Of a stretch of DNA of 42,500 bases, positions 17,800 to 27,950 are shown one piece after another. The translations under genes and the position numbers were made by a program. This stretch comes from Gammaproteobacteria bacterium RIFCSPLOWO2_12_47_11 (GTDB lineage: Bacteria > Pseudomonadota > Gammaproteobacteria > Eutrophobiales > Eutrophobiaceae), in assembly GCA_001801885.1 (NCBI GenBank), contig MGYU01000013.1, positions 1-42,500 on the forward strand, in the 5' to 3' direction. Position 1 is the stretch's first letter. Every line of letters starts with the position of its first letter. The notes beneath the pieces were generated by a model. It saw only the letters and a program-made list of their open reading frames with translations, did not search any database and was not told the origin of the DNA.

Positions 17800-18795
17800 T
17801 TATTTAAGATGTGCAACATTATTACCGTATTTCCCAAGTATTTCTTCTGAAAGCTGATAGACGGCCATGGCATACAACGGACTGCGATTATAGCGGGTTA
17901 TCACATAAAAATTATTTAAACAGATCCATATCTCCTCGCCATCAGGCCCTTCCAGACTTAATACCTTGACGTTGACTCCCGGCGGTATTTTCTCATTTAT
18001 CTCAATTCCATAGGAATAAAGCATACCTGCGTTGATGCCTGGCTTTAAATCATCAGTTAATGTCTGGGTATATTTGTCACCTGTGACACTGCCTGGCACC
18101 ACGACCTTCTGGCCCAATGTCCAGCCATGTTGACAGAAATAATTAGCCACACTGCCTATCGCATCCGCCGGATTATTCCAGATATCGATCTTGCCATCCC
18201 TGTCGAAATCCACCGCATAATGCCTGTAACTGCTGGATATAAACTGCGGCATGCCCATTGCTCCGGCATATGAACCGTTCAGAGACAAAGGATCAATGTT
18301 CTGCTCTCTGGCGAGCAAGAGAAAATGCTCCAGCTCACTGCGAAAAAAAGCGGCCCGTATTGGATAATGAAAGGCCAAAGTTGCCAGTGCGTCCATCACC
18401 CTGTCTTTCCCTGTATTCGTCCCGTACATGGTTTCGACACCAATGATGGCGACGATGATCTGTGCCGGCACACCATATTCCTTCTCTGCACGCGCCAATA
18501 AGTCCTGGTGCCTTACCCAAAAGGCCAGTCCCTGCTCGATACGGTTCTGTTGTATGAAGATGGGACGATATTTATACCAGGGTAATGCCTCAGCCGGTTT
18601 TGAGATTGCCGCCAGTACCCTTTCAGATTTATTGGTCCTTTTGAAAACAGCTTCCAGTTCAGCGCGGTTATACTGATGAGTAGAGACCATATGATCAATA
18701 AAATTACTAATCTCTTTTTGATCCAGCAATTGGGCGCCTGCATTCCCCGAATTAATCATTACGGCAAGTACTGTTAGTTTGATAATTTTTTGCAT
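17800..18795 (-). CDS. mltB: Membrane-bound lytic murein transglycosylase B
   Basis: MltB cleaves the glycan strand of peptidoglycan, forming 1,6-anhydromuramic ends. The 331-residue protein has an N-terminal export signal (LTVLAVMINSGNAGA) without a clear lipobox cysteine, so it may be periplasmic rather than lipid-anchored. The catalytic glutamate is Glu121 in GVETMYG. Family blocks GSYAGAMGMPQFISSSYRHY and DFDRDGKIDIWNNPADAIGS (a calcium-binding-like loop) are clear, as is the ITRYNRSPLYAMAVYQL end. It follows rodA by 15 bases and precedes rlpA by 4, so it belongs to the wall operon. Confidence 0.96.
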   Translation of the reverse strand: MQKIIKLTVLAVMINSGNAGAQLLDQKEISNFIDHMVSTHQYNRAELEAVFKRTNKSERVLAAISKPAEALPWYKYRPIFIQQNRIEQGLAFWVRHQDLLARAEKEYGVPAQIIVAIIGVETMYGTNTGKDRVMDALATLAFHYPIRAAFFRSELEHFLLLAREQNIDPLSLNGSYAGAMGMPQFISSSYRHYAVDFDRDGKIDIWNNPADAIGSVANYFCQHGWTLGQKVVVPGSVTGDKYTQTLTDDLKPGINAGMLYSYGIEINEKIPPGVNVKVLSLEGPDGEEIWICLNNFYVITRYNRSPLYAMAVYQLSEEILGKYGNNVAHLK

Positions 18796-18810
18796 GGTTA
18801 ATCCGGTTGT

Positions 18811-19902
18811 TTACTCTGACAACATCCTGCGATGTGTATTGATGGACATCAAAATGCCGAATGCTAACATTAATGTAACAATGGATGTGCCGCCCTGGCT
18901 AATCAATGGCAAGGGGACGCCAACAACAGGGAGCTGACCTATGGCCATTCCGATATTCACAAATACATAGACAGAAAAAGTAAGAATTATTCCCGCAGCG
19001 AGTAATTTTCCGTAGGTCTGCTGGGCAGACACAGCTATAGTCAGGCCCCGGCTGATTACGAAAAGATAGATTGAAATTAAAAGTATCGCCCCCATTAATC
19101 CGAATTCTTCCGAATAAACGGCAAAGATAAAATCCGTGGATCGTTCCGGCAAAAATTCAAGATGTGATTGCGTGCCATTCAACCAGCCCTTGCCATAAAT
19201 ACCACCAGACCCTATAGCGATCTGTGACTGGATGATGTGGTATCCGGAACCGAGTGGATCCTGTTCAGGATCGAGAAACATCAACAATCTGCGTTTCTGG
19301 TAATCATGCATGAAATGCCATAATAGCGGGGCCGCTGTCGCTCCTAATATGAACAGGGCTGTAATCAGACGCCAGCTGATTCCTGCTATGAATAATATGG
19401 ACAGTCCTGCGATGGCAACGAGCAAGGCCGTCCCGAGATCCGGTTGTTTTGCAATGAGGACAACCGGCACCATAATCATTACGCAGGCAATGACCACACG
19501 CCCGATTTTTACCGGCAGGTTGCTACTGGCAAGAAACCAGGCCACGGCCATCGGGACGGCCAGTTTCATGATTTCCGAAGGCTGGAAACGAACCAGACCA
19601 ATATCGATCCAGCGTTGTGCACCTTTACTGATATGGCCGATGTACAATACCACTATGAGTAATATCACCCCGCCCAGATAAACCCATAAAGACCAGCGTT
19701 CCATCTGCGTGGGTGTCAGTTGCGCAACTGCGAACATCAACATAATTGCAAGAAACATGCGGACGCCTTGGCGAATCACGATGTCTATGTCCTGGCCTCC
19801 AGCACTATAGAGTATGATTAGACCCATGCCACAAAGTAACACTAGCCCGAATAACAGCGGGATATCTATATGCAGCCGTTGTGCCAGTGATTTTTGTTCC
19901 AT
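18811..19902 (-). CDS. rodA: Peptidoglycan glycosyltransferase RodA (SEDS)
   Basis: RodA is the SEDS-family polymerase that extends glycan strands during cell elongation, together with PBP2. It has 363 residues and about ten membrane segments. The conserved extracellular-loop aspartate essential in SEDS proteins is Asp257 in LPERSTDFIFAV. Other signatures are GAQRWIDIG, RFQPSEIMKLA, KQPDLGTALL and the C-terminal PLPLISQGGTS. The ATG at 19902 comes 1 base after the mrdA stop, indicating tight coupling with PBP2. Confidence 0.98.
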   Translation of the reverse strand: MEQKSLAQRLHIDIPLLFGLVLLCGMGLIILYSAGGQDIDIVIRQGVRMFLAIMLMFAVAQLTPTQMERWSLWVYLGGVILLIVVLYIGHISKGAQRWIDIGLVRFQPSEIMKLAVPMAVAWFLASSNLPVKIGRVVIACVMIMVPVVLIAKQPDLGTALLVAIAGLSILFIAGISWRLITALFILGATAAPLLWHFMHDYQKRRLLMFLDPEQDPLGSGYHIIQSQIAIGSGGIYGKGWLNGTQSHLEFLPERSTDFIFAVYSEEFGLMGAILLISIYLFVISRGLTIAVSAQQTYGKLLAAGIILTFSVYVFVNIGMAIGQLPVVGVPLPLISQGGTSIVTLMLAFGILMSINTHRRMLSE

Positions 19903-19903
19903 A

Positions 19904-21781
19904 TTATGTGTTATTTTCCTTTACTTCAGACACAGGTTGCAGACCCAACAGATAATGGTCGAACAAAATTCTGGCTATCGGTGCAGCAGCGCCAGAACCG
20001 CTGCCGCCATTCTCCACTATAATCGCCACTGCAATTTTCGGTGAGTCAACCGGCGCAAAGGCAATGAATAATGCGTGATCCTGAAATTCCTCTGCAATGT
20101 CTTCCTTTTTATATGCTTCATTCTGGTCAATACCGATAACCTGGGCTGTACCTGTTTTTCCGGCAAATTTATATTTTGCATCCATGCCACTTCTGCGCGC
20201 CGTACCATATGCCCCATGTACAACATCTGTCATGGCCTCAATTATAAATTTCCATATCCCTGGATCCTGAAAAGCCACCTGATGTGAATGAGCGTGTTCC
20301 AGAATTTGTACCTGATTGGTTATAGGGTCTCTTGCTTCATAAGCAAGATGTGGTGATACAATTTTGCCTTGACTGGCGACGGCGGCGGTTGCCACAGCCA
20401 GCTGTACAGGCGTTGTCAAAACAGCACCCTGCCCTATCCCGGCAATCAGAGTCTCTCCCTGATACCAGGGTTGGTTGTAGACCCTGCGTTTCCATTCTAC
20501 TGATGGCACCAGACCGGTGCTTTCGCCGCTGATATCAATACCGGTTTTCTCACCGAAACCAAAGTTCGCCAGTCCGTCATATAATCGATTAATCCCCAGA
20601 TCGTTGGCCAGGGAATAGTAGTAAACATCACATGATTGCACGATGGCAGTATTGAGATTGACGTGCCCATGACCTCCCCTTTTCCAATCCCTGTAACGGT
20701 GTTCGTGACCTTTCAGAGCATACCAACCAGGACACCAGGTTGTTTCATCTTTTGTGCGTACACCATAGGCAAGTGCAACTGCACCGAGGAAGGGTTTGAT
20801 GACCGAACCGGGCGGATATTTGCCCTGTACAGCCCGGTTGATCAACGGAGTTGATTTTGATTCGAGCAGAGCCTGGTAAGACTTTGCATCTATACCATTA
20901 ACAAAAGGATTCGGATCATAGCCCGGCGAACTCACCAGTGCGAGGACGTCTCCATTGGCTGGATCAACAGCAACAATGGCTCCCTTCTTGTCTTTTAAGG
21001 CCTCTACTGCAACTTTTTGTAGTGAAACATCCAGTGACAGGTATATATTCTTGCCTGGCTCGGGTGCAGTACGTTCCAGCACACGGATAATTCTCCCTTG
21101 CGCATTAACCTCCACCTGCTGATGACCGACACGTCCATGCAGCAGTTCTTCATAAGTCTTTTCTATGCCTAATTTACCGATATGGGTTATACCCAGATAA
21201 TTGGAGTTATCCAGTTGTGCCATGTCGTTATCATCGATCCTGCCTACATAACCAATAACATGTGAGGTGATATCTTTCAGTGGATAACGGCGATATGGAC
21301 GCGCGACGACTTCAACCCCGGGGAATAAATGATTATTGACCGCGAAATTTGCCACTTCAATCTCGTCCAGGTTATAGCGTAATGGCACACTGTCATGCCG
21401 GCGTTTTTCTTTTAACAATTTATAAAATCGCCTTGTATCTTCATCCTGAATTGAAACAATCCTTGCCAATGCCTTGATGACATCATCCATGTTTTCTACC
21501 TGTTCCGGGATGATCTCCAGACTGAAGGCAGGCTGGTTTTCAGCCAGCAAGATATCGTCCCGGCTGTAAATCAGGCCCCGGATAGGAGGAATAGGTAACA
21601 CCTTGACCCGGTTATTCTGCGACAGGGTAATAAAATGTTCATGTTTGATCATTTGCAGATTAACCAGTCGCAGCAACAACAGGCCCATCAACAAAATTAC
21701 GATACTGGCTGCAATAATTATCCGCCGTTTTATCAAACGGGATTCTTCAATATTGTCTTTGAAATAAAATTTGAGCGACAT
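19904..21781 (-). CDS. mrdA: Penicillin-binding protein 2 (elongation transpeptidase)
   Basis: PBP2 crosslinks peptidoglycan in the Rod complex and partners RodA. It has 625 residues from the ATG at 21781, beginning MSLKFYFKDN, with one membrane anchor at about 19-42. The pedestal domain follows (PIPPIRGLIYSRD). Transpeptidase motifs are Ser326-x-x-Lys329 (PPGSVIKP), Ser383-Cys-Asp385 (VQSCDVYYY, the usual SxD form in PBP2) and Lys542-Thr-Gly (AGKTGTAQV). The frame is open upstream to 22168, but that part lies over mreD and is not PBP2-like. The start is 8 bases after the mreD stop. Confidence 0.98.
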   Translation of the reverse strand: MSLKFYFKDNIEESRLIKRRIIIAASIVILLMGLLLLRLVNLQMIKHEHFITLSQNNRVKVLPIPPIRGLIYSRDDILLAENQPAFSLEIIPEQVENMDDVIKALARIVSIQDEDTRRFYKLLKEKRRHDSVPLRYNLDEIEVANFAVNNHLFPGVEVVARPYRRYPLKDITSHVIGYVGRIDDNDMAQLDNSNYLGITHIGKLGIEKTYEELLHGRVGHQQVEVNAQGRIIRVLERTAPEPGKNIYLSLDVSLQKVAVEALKDKKGAIVAVDPANGDVLALVSSPGYDPNPFVNGIDAKSYQALLESKSTPLINRAVQGKYPPGSVIKPFLGAVALAYGVRTKDETTWCPGWYALKGHEHRYRDWKRGGHGHVNLNTAIVQSCDVYYYSLANDLGINRLYDGLANFGFGEKTGIDISGESTGLVPSVEWKRRVYNQPWYQGETLIAGIGQGAVLTTPVQLAVATAAVASQGKIVSPHLAYEARDPITNQVQILEHAHSHQVAFQDPGIWKFIIEAMTDVVHGAYGTARRSGMDAKYKFAGKTGTAQVIGIDQNEAYKKEDIAEEFQDHALFIAFAPVDSPKIAVAIIVENGGSGSGAAAPIARILFDHYLLGLQPVSEVKENNT

Positions 21782-21789
21782 GTCCGGGT

Positions 21790-22278
21790 TCAGGACACAT
21801 GATAGCGGCGGCGTAAATCCCGTAGAATGATAAATAACCAGGGCCACAATACCATACTGGTGAAGGCAGGCATCCAGTAAGTCCATGACCTGGGTGGTAT
21901 GCCCATGATGCCACGTACCCACAATGACAGTAATTGATAAACAACAACAAAAAGACAAATCACCAGTGCTTGCTGTACCAGCGGGTACATTCTGACGCGT
22001 TGATGTGATTTCAGTGTAAGGAACGCAAGAATGGCAAGACCAATTGCATTTTGACCGAGGAGGGTCCCTTGCAATACGTCTAGGAATATACCCAACAACC
22101 AGCCAACCCCGATACCCACCCGGTGTGGCAATGCCATACACCAATAGATCAATACCATGGCAACCCACGCCGGGCGCCAGTTAATCGCCCATTCAGGCAA
22201 CGGCATGGCAGTTAACATCAATGCCACGATAAAACTGAAAAAAATAACCCCGCCACCGTGTTGTTTTTCTGTATTCAT
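21790..22278 (-). CDS. mreD: Rod shape-determining protein MreD
   Basis: MreD is a small polytopic inner-membrane protein of the elongation complex that modulates MreC-PBP2 interaction. It has 162 residues with about five hydrophobic segments. Family features are LPEWAINWRPAWVAMVLIYW near the N-terminus and VGIGVGWLLGIFLDVLQGTL with GQNAIGLAILAFL in the middle. The start codon overlaps the mreC stop by 4 bases (22275-22278), as is usual for mreC-mreD. The product is recognised mainly by topology, these short motifs and its location. Confidence 0.95.
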   Translation of the reverse strand: MNTEKQHGGGVIFFSFIVALMLTAMPLPEWAINWRPAWVAMVLIYWCMALPHRVGIGVGWLLGIFLDVLQGTLLGQNAIGLAILAFLTLKSHQRVRMYPLVQQALVICLFVVVYQLLSLWVRGIMGIPPRSWTYWMPAFTSMVLWPWLFIILRDLRRRYHVS

Positions 22279-23141
22279 TGGTTCACCGCATAATCACTGC
22301 TGTAAAAACCAATCCTGACATAATCATTCGGCCATACCAGTAATACTTCCCGGATCTGTTCCAGTTTGGCACTGGGCGCAACCTTGACCTTGGCAAAAGG
22401 TTCGGCAGGGTCGAGCATGATATCTATTACTACACCTACCGGATATCCAGGCGGAAAACGGCTGCCCAGCCCCGAAGACACAATCAAATCCCCTTTTTCA
22501 ATGTCTGCATTATTGGGTAAATATTCCAGCTGCAGGCTCTGGCTCAGACCAGTGCCCACGGCGATAGCGCGCAAACCATTCCGGTTGATCTGCACGGGTA
22601 TGGCGTGAGTCGGATCAGTAATCAATAAAACCGTGCTGCTGAATGGCCCGACATGGACTATCTGGCCCATGATCCCGTTTGCATCAACAATAGGTTGTCC
22701 ATCATAAGCCCCTTCACGTTTGCCCTTGTTGATGACTACTGTATGACGGAATGGTTGCATATTGACCGCAAGCAATTCGGCAATAACAACCTTGTCGCCA
22801 AGCTTGAATGAGGATTCAAGCAGTCTGCGTAAACGTTCATTTTCCGTCTCCAGGATTTCATATTTTTGCAGTTTTGAACTTAACAATAATTGTTCTTTAC
22901 GCAATCGCTCATTTTCACTCAGTAATGATTCATGTGTGACAAATGAATCCTTGGCCCAGCGTGTCACCATGAAAGGAGTATTTACAAGATATTGCAGGGG
23001 ATAAACAAGTACAGAAAGCGCCGAACGAACAGATTCAAGATGACTGTGACGATGATCGACAGTCATCAGTATTATTGAAGCCAATATAAACACAACCACT
23101 TTTACATTGGCTGAGGGACCCTTTAAAAACAGTGTATTAAT
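22275..23141 (-). CDS. mreC: Rod shape-determining protein MreC, apparent AUU start
   Basis: MreC is a bitopic inner-membrane protein whose periplasmic domain forms filaments and activates PBP2. The conserved N-terminal block (x)LF.(R/K)GPS before the membrane segment is present here as NTLFLKGPSANVKVVV, but it lies upstream of the first GTG (23099) and no ATG opens it. The best start is ATT at 23141, with a perfect AGGAGG six bases before it and an in-frame TAG at 23147-23145. This gives 288 residues: membrane helix about 15-29, coiled coil about 60-100 (ENERLRKEQLL, ETENERLRRLL), then the beta-barrel core (NKGKREGAYDGQPIV, GLVVSS-like DLIVSSGLGSRFPPGYPVG). The start is inferred; the identity is certain. 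Confidence 0.93.
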   Translation of the reverse strand: MNTLFLKGPSANVKVVVFILASIILMTVDHRHSHLESVRSALSVLVYPLQYLVNTPFMVTRWAKDSFVTHESLLSENERLRKEQLLLSSKLQKYEILETENERLRRLLESSFKLGDKVVIAELLAVNMQPFRHTVVINKGKREGAYDGQPIVDANGIMGQIVHVGPFSSTVLLITDPTHAIPVQINRNGLRAIAVGTGLSQSLQLEYLPNNADIEKGDLIVSSGLGSRFPPGYPVGVVIDIMLDPAEPFAKVKVAPSAKLEQIREVLLVWPNDYVRIGFYSSDYAVNQ

Positions 23142-23147
23142 GATCTA

Positions 23148-23153
23148 CCTCCT
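23148..23153 (-). promoter_or_regulatory. Shine-Dalgarno of mreC that decides its start
   Basis: On the minus strand this reads AGGAGG. It is 6 bases before ATT at 23141, 15 bases before CTG at 23132 and 48 bases before GTG at 23099. Its placement favours ATT as the mreC initiation codon. Confidence 0.7.
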
Positions 23154-23173
23154 GTTTTTATAAAAACAGCGGG

Positions 23174-24277
<1,104 letters not shown>

Positions 24278-24394
24278 TCATTATCCGGCCAGAGATTTGC
24301 CAGCACAGTTTCGGTCGCTTTTTATCACAATTACCCGGTAAAATCATACCAAGATAGGGATTTTTCCAGTTAATATCAAGCGGCTGCAGGAATA

Positions 24395-24423
24395 ATTATA
24401 CCTAATACTGTAAATGTAGTTAT
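24395..24423 (-). promoter_or_regulatory. Possible mreB promoter
   Basis: On the minus strand a perfect TATAAT (24400-24395) lies in the 271-base gap before mreB. The -35 hexamer 17 bases upstream is poor (ATAACT), and TTGATA lies at a longer spacing of 20. A leader of about 170 bases would result. The rest of the leader shows no structure I can assign. Confidence 0.4.
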
Positions 24424-24433
24424 CAAGATGCCT

Positions 24434-24461
24434 TTGGACAAGTGCTGGTATATGGTAAATT
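24434..24461 (+). promoter_or_regulatory. Possible gatC promoter
   Basis: TTGGAC (24434-24439), a 16-base spacer and TAAATT (24456-24461) precede gatC by about 30 bases. This would give a short leader with the GGGG ribosome-binding stretch at 24484-24487. Confidence 0.4.
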
Positions 24462-24491
24462 GTTAATTTTAAAGAATAATTACGGGGTTTT

Positions 24492-24779
24492 ATGTTACTT
24501 CATAAATCCGATATTGATAAAATTGCCTGGCTGGCACGGCTTGCAATTGCCGAACATGACGTTTCGAATTATACCCGGGATCTGTCCAATATTCTTGATC
24601 TTGTAGAACAGATGGATCAGGTCGAAACAGGGGAAATTGAGGCCATGGCACATCCCTTGGAAATCCCCGCACGATTGAGACCGGATGAAATTACAGAAAA
24701 CAATCAAAAAGATCACTTTCAGCAGGTTGCGCCTGCCGTGAAGAATGGCCATTACCTTGTGCCCAAGGTCATAGAATAA
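24492..24779 (+). CDS. gatC: Asp/Glu-tRNA amidotransferase subunit C
   Basis: GatC is the small subunit that clamps GatA to GatB in the GatCAB amidotransferase. The 95-residue protein begins [19 protein letters not shown] and contains the family blocks [16 protein letters not shown] and [15 protein letters not shown], ending with [16 protein letters not shown] as usual. The ATG follows a GGGG stretch by 4 bases. It is the first gene of gatCAB on the plus strand. Confidence 0.96.
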   Translation: MLLHKSDIDKIAWLARLAIAEHDVSNYTRDLSNILDLVEQMDQVETGEIEAMAHPLEIPARLRPDEITENNQKDHFQQVAPAVKNGHYLVPKVIE

Positions 24780-24816
24780 TACCAAACTGGTTTGTAAACG
24801 GAAAAATCTTCTGTTC

Positions 24817-26271
24817 ATGCACAAAAAAAATATTGCCGAACTGGTACAGGTATTACAACATCGTGATATAAGCAGCGTGGAACTGACTCGTCTTGTGCTT
24901 GAGCGCTGTACCAATATCAATCAAAAGCTGAATTGCTTTATCAGTATCACACCTGAACATGCACTGCTGCAGGCAAAACTTGCCGATGAAAAAATCAACC
25001 AGGGAAATGCCGGTCCACTCACCGGTATCCCAATCGCACAAAAAGACATCTTCTGCACAGACGGCGTAAAGACCTCTTGTGGATCGAAGATGCTGGATAA
25101 CTTTATTGCACCATACGATGCCACGGTTGTAGAAAAATTGAATAATGCAGGAATGGTGATGATCGGCAAAACCAACATGGATGAATTTGCCATGGGTTCA
25201 TCCAACGAAACGAGTTTTTATGGCCCGGTATTGAATCCCTGGGACATGGATCGTGTTCCTGGCGGTTCTTCCGGCGGATCAGCTGCTGCAGTTGCCGCGC
25301 GCCTTGTTCCGGTTGCCACCGGTACTGATACCGGTGGCTCCATACGGCAACCTGCTTCTCTATGTGGTATTACCGGATTGAAACCAACGTACGGAAGAAT
25401 CTCACGTTATGGCATGATTGCCTTTGCCTCAAGCCTGGACCAGGGCGGACCAATGACGCGAACAGCGGAAGATGCCGCATTAATCATGAATGCGATCGCC
25501 GGGTTTGATGAACGTGATTCCACATCAGCAGAAAATCCAGTAGAAGATTACACACAACATCTCAATAACAGTATTGCAGGCCTAAAGATAGGATTGCCAA
25601 AGGAATATTTTGATGAGCAGTTGAATCCCGACATCGGCCGGATTATCCATGAAGGTGTGAAAGAACTGGAAAAACTCGGCGCGAATGTGAAAGAGATCAG
25701 TCTGCCTGGTTCGAAATTATCCATTCCCGTTTATTATGTTGTTGCACCGGCCGAGTGTTCATCCAATCTCGCCCGCTTCGATGGTGTGCGATTTGGCTAC
25801 CGTTGTAATGATCCCGAAGATTTATCTGATCTGTATTGCCGCTCCCGTGGTGAAGGTTTTGGCCGTGAGGTGAAACGCCGGATCATGATCGGCACCTATG
25901 TATTGTCTGCCGGATATTACGATGCCTATTACCTTAAGGCACAGAAGATACGCCGGTTGATCCGGGATGAATTCAGGCAGGCCTTGTCAAAAGTAGACGT
26001 TATTATCGGTCCAACAGCACCCGGCCCGGCATTCAGGATCAATGAACTGCTGGATGATCCCATCACCATGTACCTGTCGGATATTTATACGGTTTCCGTA
26101 AACCTGGCTGGCCTGCCTGCGATTTCCATACCGGCAGGTATGCTGGGTGGACTCCCGGTGGGTATGCAGGTTATCGGTAACTATTTCGCAGAACCACGTT
26201 TGCTGAATATTGCCCATAGATTCCAGCAGGTAACCCACTGGCACAAGCTGGCACCGGCAGGATTTGATTGA
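24817..26271 (+). CDS. gatA: Asp/Glu-tRNA amidotransferase subunit A
   Basis: GatA is the amidase subunit. It hydrolyses glutamine and feeds ammonia to GatB to convert misacylated Asp-tRNA(Asn) and/or Glu-tRNA(Gln). The 484-residue protein has the amidase-signature Ser-cisSer-Lys triad: Lys76 (IAQKDIF), a serine at 151-152 in PGGSSGGS, and nucleophile Ser175 in DTGGSIRQP. The C-terminal part has [10 protein letters not shown] and LPVGMQVIG. It starts 37 bases after gatC. Its stop lies within 3 bases of the gatB start. Which tRNA is served cannot be told without knowing whether AsnRS and GlnRS genes exist. Confidence 0.98.
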   Translation: MHKKNIAELVQVLQHRDISSVELTRLVLERCTNINQKLNCFISITPEHALLQAKLADEKINQGNAGPLTGIPIAQKDIFCTDGVKTSCGSKMLDNFIAPYDATVVEKLNNAGMVMIGKTNMDEFAMGSSNETSFYGPVLNPWDMDRVPGGSSGGSAAAVAARLVPVATGTDTGGSIRQPASLCGITGLKPTYGRISRYGMIAFASSLDQGGPMTRTAEDAALIMNAIAGFDERDSTSAENPVEDYTQHLNNSIAGLKIGLPKEYFDEQLNPDIGRIIHEGVKELEKLGANVKEISLPGSKLSIPVYYVVAPAECSSNLARFDGVRFGYRCNDPEDLSDLYCRSRGEGFGREVKRRIMIGTYVLSAGYYDAYYLKAQKIRRLIRDEFRQALSKVDVIIGPTAPGPAFRINELLDDPITMYLSDIYTVSVNLAGLPAISIPAGMLGGLPVGMQVIGNYFAEPRLLNIAHRFQQVTHWHKLAPAGFD

Positions 26272-26273
26272 AC

Positions 26274-27725
26274 ATGGAATGGGAAACTGTTATCGGTCTT
26301 GAAATACACGCGCAACTTGCAACACGGAGCAAGATATTCTCTGGTGCGGCGACGGTGTATGGTGCAGAGGCCAATGTACAGGCCTGTGCAGTCGATCTGG
26401 GATTGCCCGGTGTACTTCCGGTACTCAATGCCAAAGTTGTAGAGATGGCAATCCGGTTTGGCCTGGCGGTCAATGCAGAAATACCTTCGCGCTCGGTTTT
26501 TGCACGCAAGAACTATTTCTATCCGGATCTGCCCAAGGGCTACCAGATCAGCCAGTATGAACACCCTATCGTCAGCAAGGGACGAATTGATATAAAGCTT
26601 GAAGATGGCTCCACAAAAACCATCGGTATTACCCGTGCGCACCTGGAAGAAGATGCTGGCAAGTCAGTACATGAAGGTTTTGGCAATTTTACCGGAATTG
26701 ATCTGAACCGTGCCGGCACGCCATTAATCGAGATTGTCTCAGAACCCGACATGCGTTCGGCGAAAGAAGCAGTTGCCTATATGAAAAAGATCCATTCCAT
26801 CGTGCGCTATCTCGAAATCTGTGACGGTAACATGCAGGAGGGCTCCTTCCGCTGTGATGCGAATGTGTCTATCAGGCCCAAAGGTCAGAAGGAATTCGGA
26901 ACCCGTTCAGAATTGAAGAATCTGAACTCTTTTAAATTTGTTGAACTCGCCATTAACCATGAAGTTGAACGTCAGATCGATATTCTTGAATCCGGCGGCA
27001 AAGTGATTCAGGAAACCCGGCTATACGATCCGAATAAAAATGAAACCCGCTCTATGCGCAGCAAGGAAGAAGCCAACGATTATCGTTACTTTCCCGACCC
27101 CGATTTGCTGCCTGTTGAGATAGATAAAGAAACTATTGAACGTATCCGGTCAACACTACCTGAATTACCAGATGCGAAAAAACAGCGATTCATGGATGAA
27201 TATCGTCTGTCTGAGTATGACAGTGAAATCCTTACTGCCAACAAGGACATGGCCGCCTATTTTGAAAAGGCAATTCAATCAGCAGATGGTGAGGCCAAGC
27301 TCTGTGCAAACTGGATCATGGGTGATCTCTCCGCTGTATTGAACCGTGAAAACAGGGACATTATGGAGAGTCCAGTCACACCGGAAATGCTTGGCGGGTT
27401 GATTTTGCGTATCAAGGACAACACTATTTCCAGCAAAATTGCCAAAGAGATATTTGAAGCTATGTGGGACGGCGAAGGTGATGCAGGTACAATCATCGAG
27501 AAGAAAGGATTGAGGCAGGTAACTGACGCCGGGGCCATAGAAAAACTAGTAGATGAAGTTATAGTAGAAAGCCCGGCACAGGTTGAACAATACCAAAACA
27601 GTACGCCGGAGAAACAGGGCAAGCTGATTGGTTACTTCGTCGGCCAGATCATGAAAAAATCGCAGGGCAAGGCCAACCCGGAACAGGTCAATGAATTATT
27701 AATTAATAAATTAAAAACAGATTAA
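26274..27725 (+). CDS. gatB: Asp/Glu-tRNA amidotransferase subunit B
   Basis: GatB phosphorylates the side chain of the misacylated amino acid on tRNA and completes amidation with ammonia from GatA. From the ATG at 26274 it has 483 residues and begins [15 protein letters not shown], as in Pseudomonas. The catalytic cradle motifs include [30 protein letters not shown] and [11 protein letters not shown]. The C-terminal YqeY-like tail domain, which binds the tRNA elbow, covers the last 150 or so residues. A TTG at 26268, overlapping the gatA stop and better spaced from AGGA, would add two residues. No clear terminator follows in the gap to 27851. Confidence 0.97.
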   Translation: MEWETVIGLEIHAQLATRSKIFSGAATVYGAEANVQACAVDLGLPGVLPVLNAKVVEMAIRFGLAVNAEIPSRSVFARKNYFYPDLPKGYQISQYEHPIVSKGRIDIKLEDGSTKTIGITRAHLEEDAGKSVHEGFGNFTGIDLNRAGTPLIEIVSEPDMRSAKEAVAYMKKIHSIVRYLEICDGNMQEGSFRCDANVSIRPKGQKEFGTRSELKNLNSFKFVELAINHEVERQIDILESGGKVIQETRLYDPNKNETRSMRSKEEANDYRYFPDPDLLPVEIDKETIERIRSTLPELPDAKKQRFMDEYRLSEYDSEILTANKDMAAYFEKAIQSADGEAKLCANWIMGDLSAVLNRENRDIMESPVTPEMLGGLILRIKDNTISSKIAKEIFEAMWDGEGDAGTIIEKKGLRQVTDAGAIEKLVDEVIVESPAQVEQYQNSTPEKQGKLIGYFVGQIMKKSQGKANPEQVNELLINKLKTD

Positions 27726-27851
27726 AAATCCGCTTATTTCTATTCACCTTTAAATGATATTTTATTTCTTCGTATACTCTTTTCTTGAGACTCTCTGCAG
27801 GCAATTATAATCACCGATTTATTATTGCCCTGCAATAACCTGTTTATGACC

Positions 27852-27916
27852 TGCCTAGTATGCCCGGTGCATCCCCGGTGGGGTATTCTTTATATTCAGG
27901 GGAAAATTGCTAGGCA
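27852..27916. repeat. Long-loop inverted repeat between gatB and the DUF62 gene
   Basis: TGCCTAG (27852-27858) and CTAGGCA (27910-27916) are perfect inverted copies enclosing 51 bases. Inside, CCCC (27873-27876) can pair with GGGG at 27880-27883 or at about 27899-27902. The layout suggests a folded transcript or a small mobile or regulatory element between convergent genes. Function is unknown. Confidence 0.45.
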
Positions 27917-27950
27917 CATAACCAATTTCAAATGTCCCTAATAGAGAACG

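Noticed and set aside
17796-17873. Longer rlpA start inside the end of mltB
   Set aside because: It would put 26 non-signal residues before a normal lipoprotein signal. The ATG at 17795 follows the mltB stop closely. The ATG at 17819 remains a minor alternative.
21782-22168. 129-residue upstream extension of the PBP2 frame
   Set aside because: It lies over mreD in another frame, is rich in cysteine and has no PBP2 similarity. MSLKFYFKDN at 21781 is the natural start.
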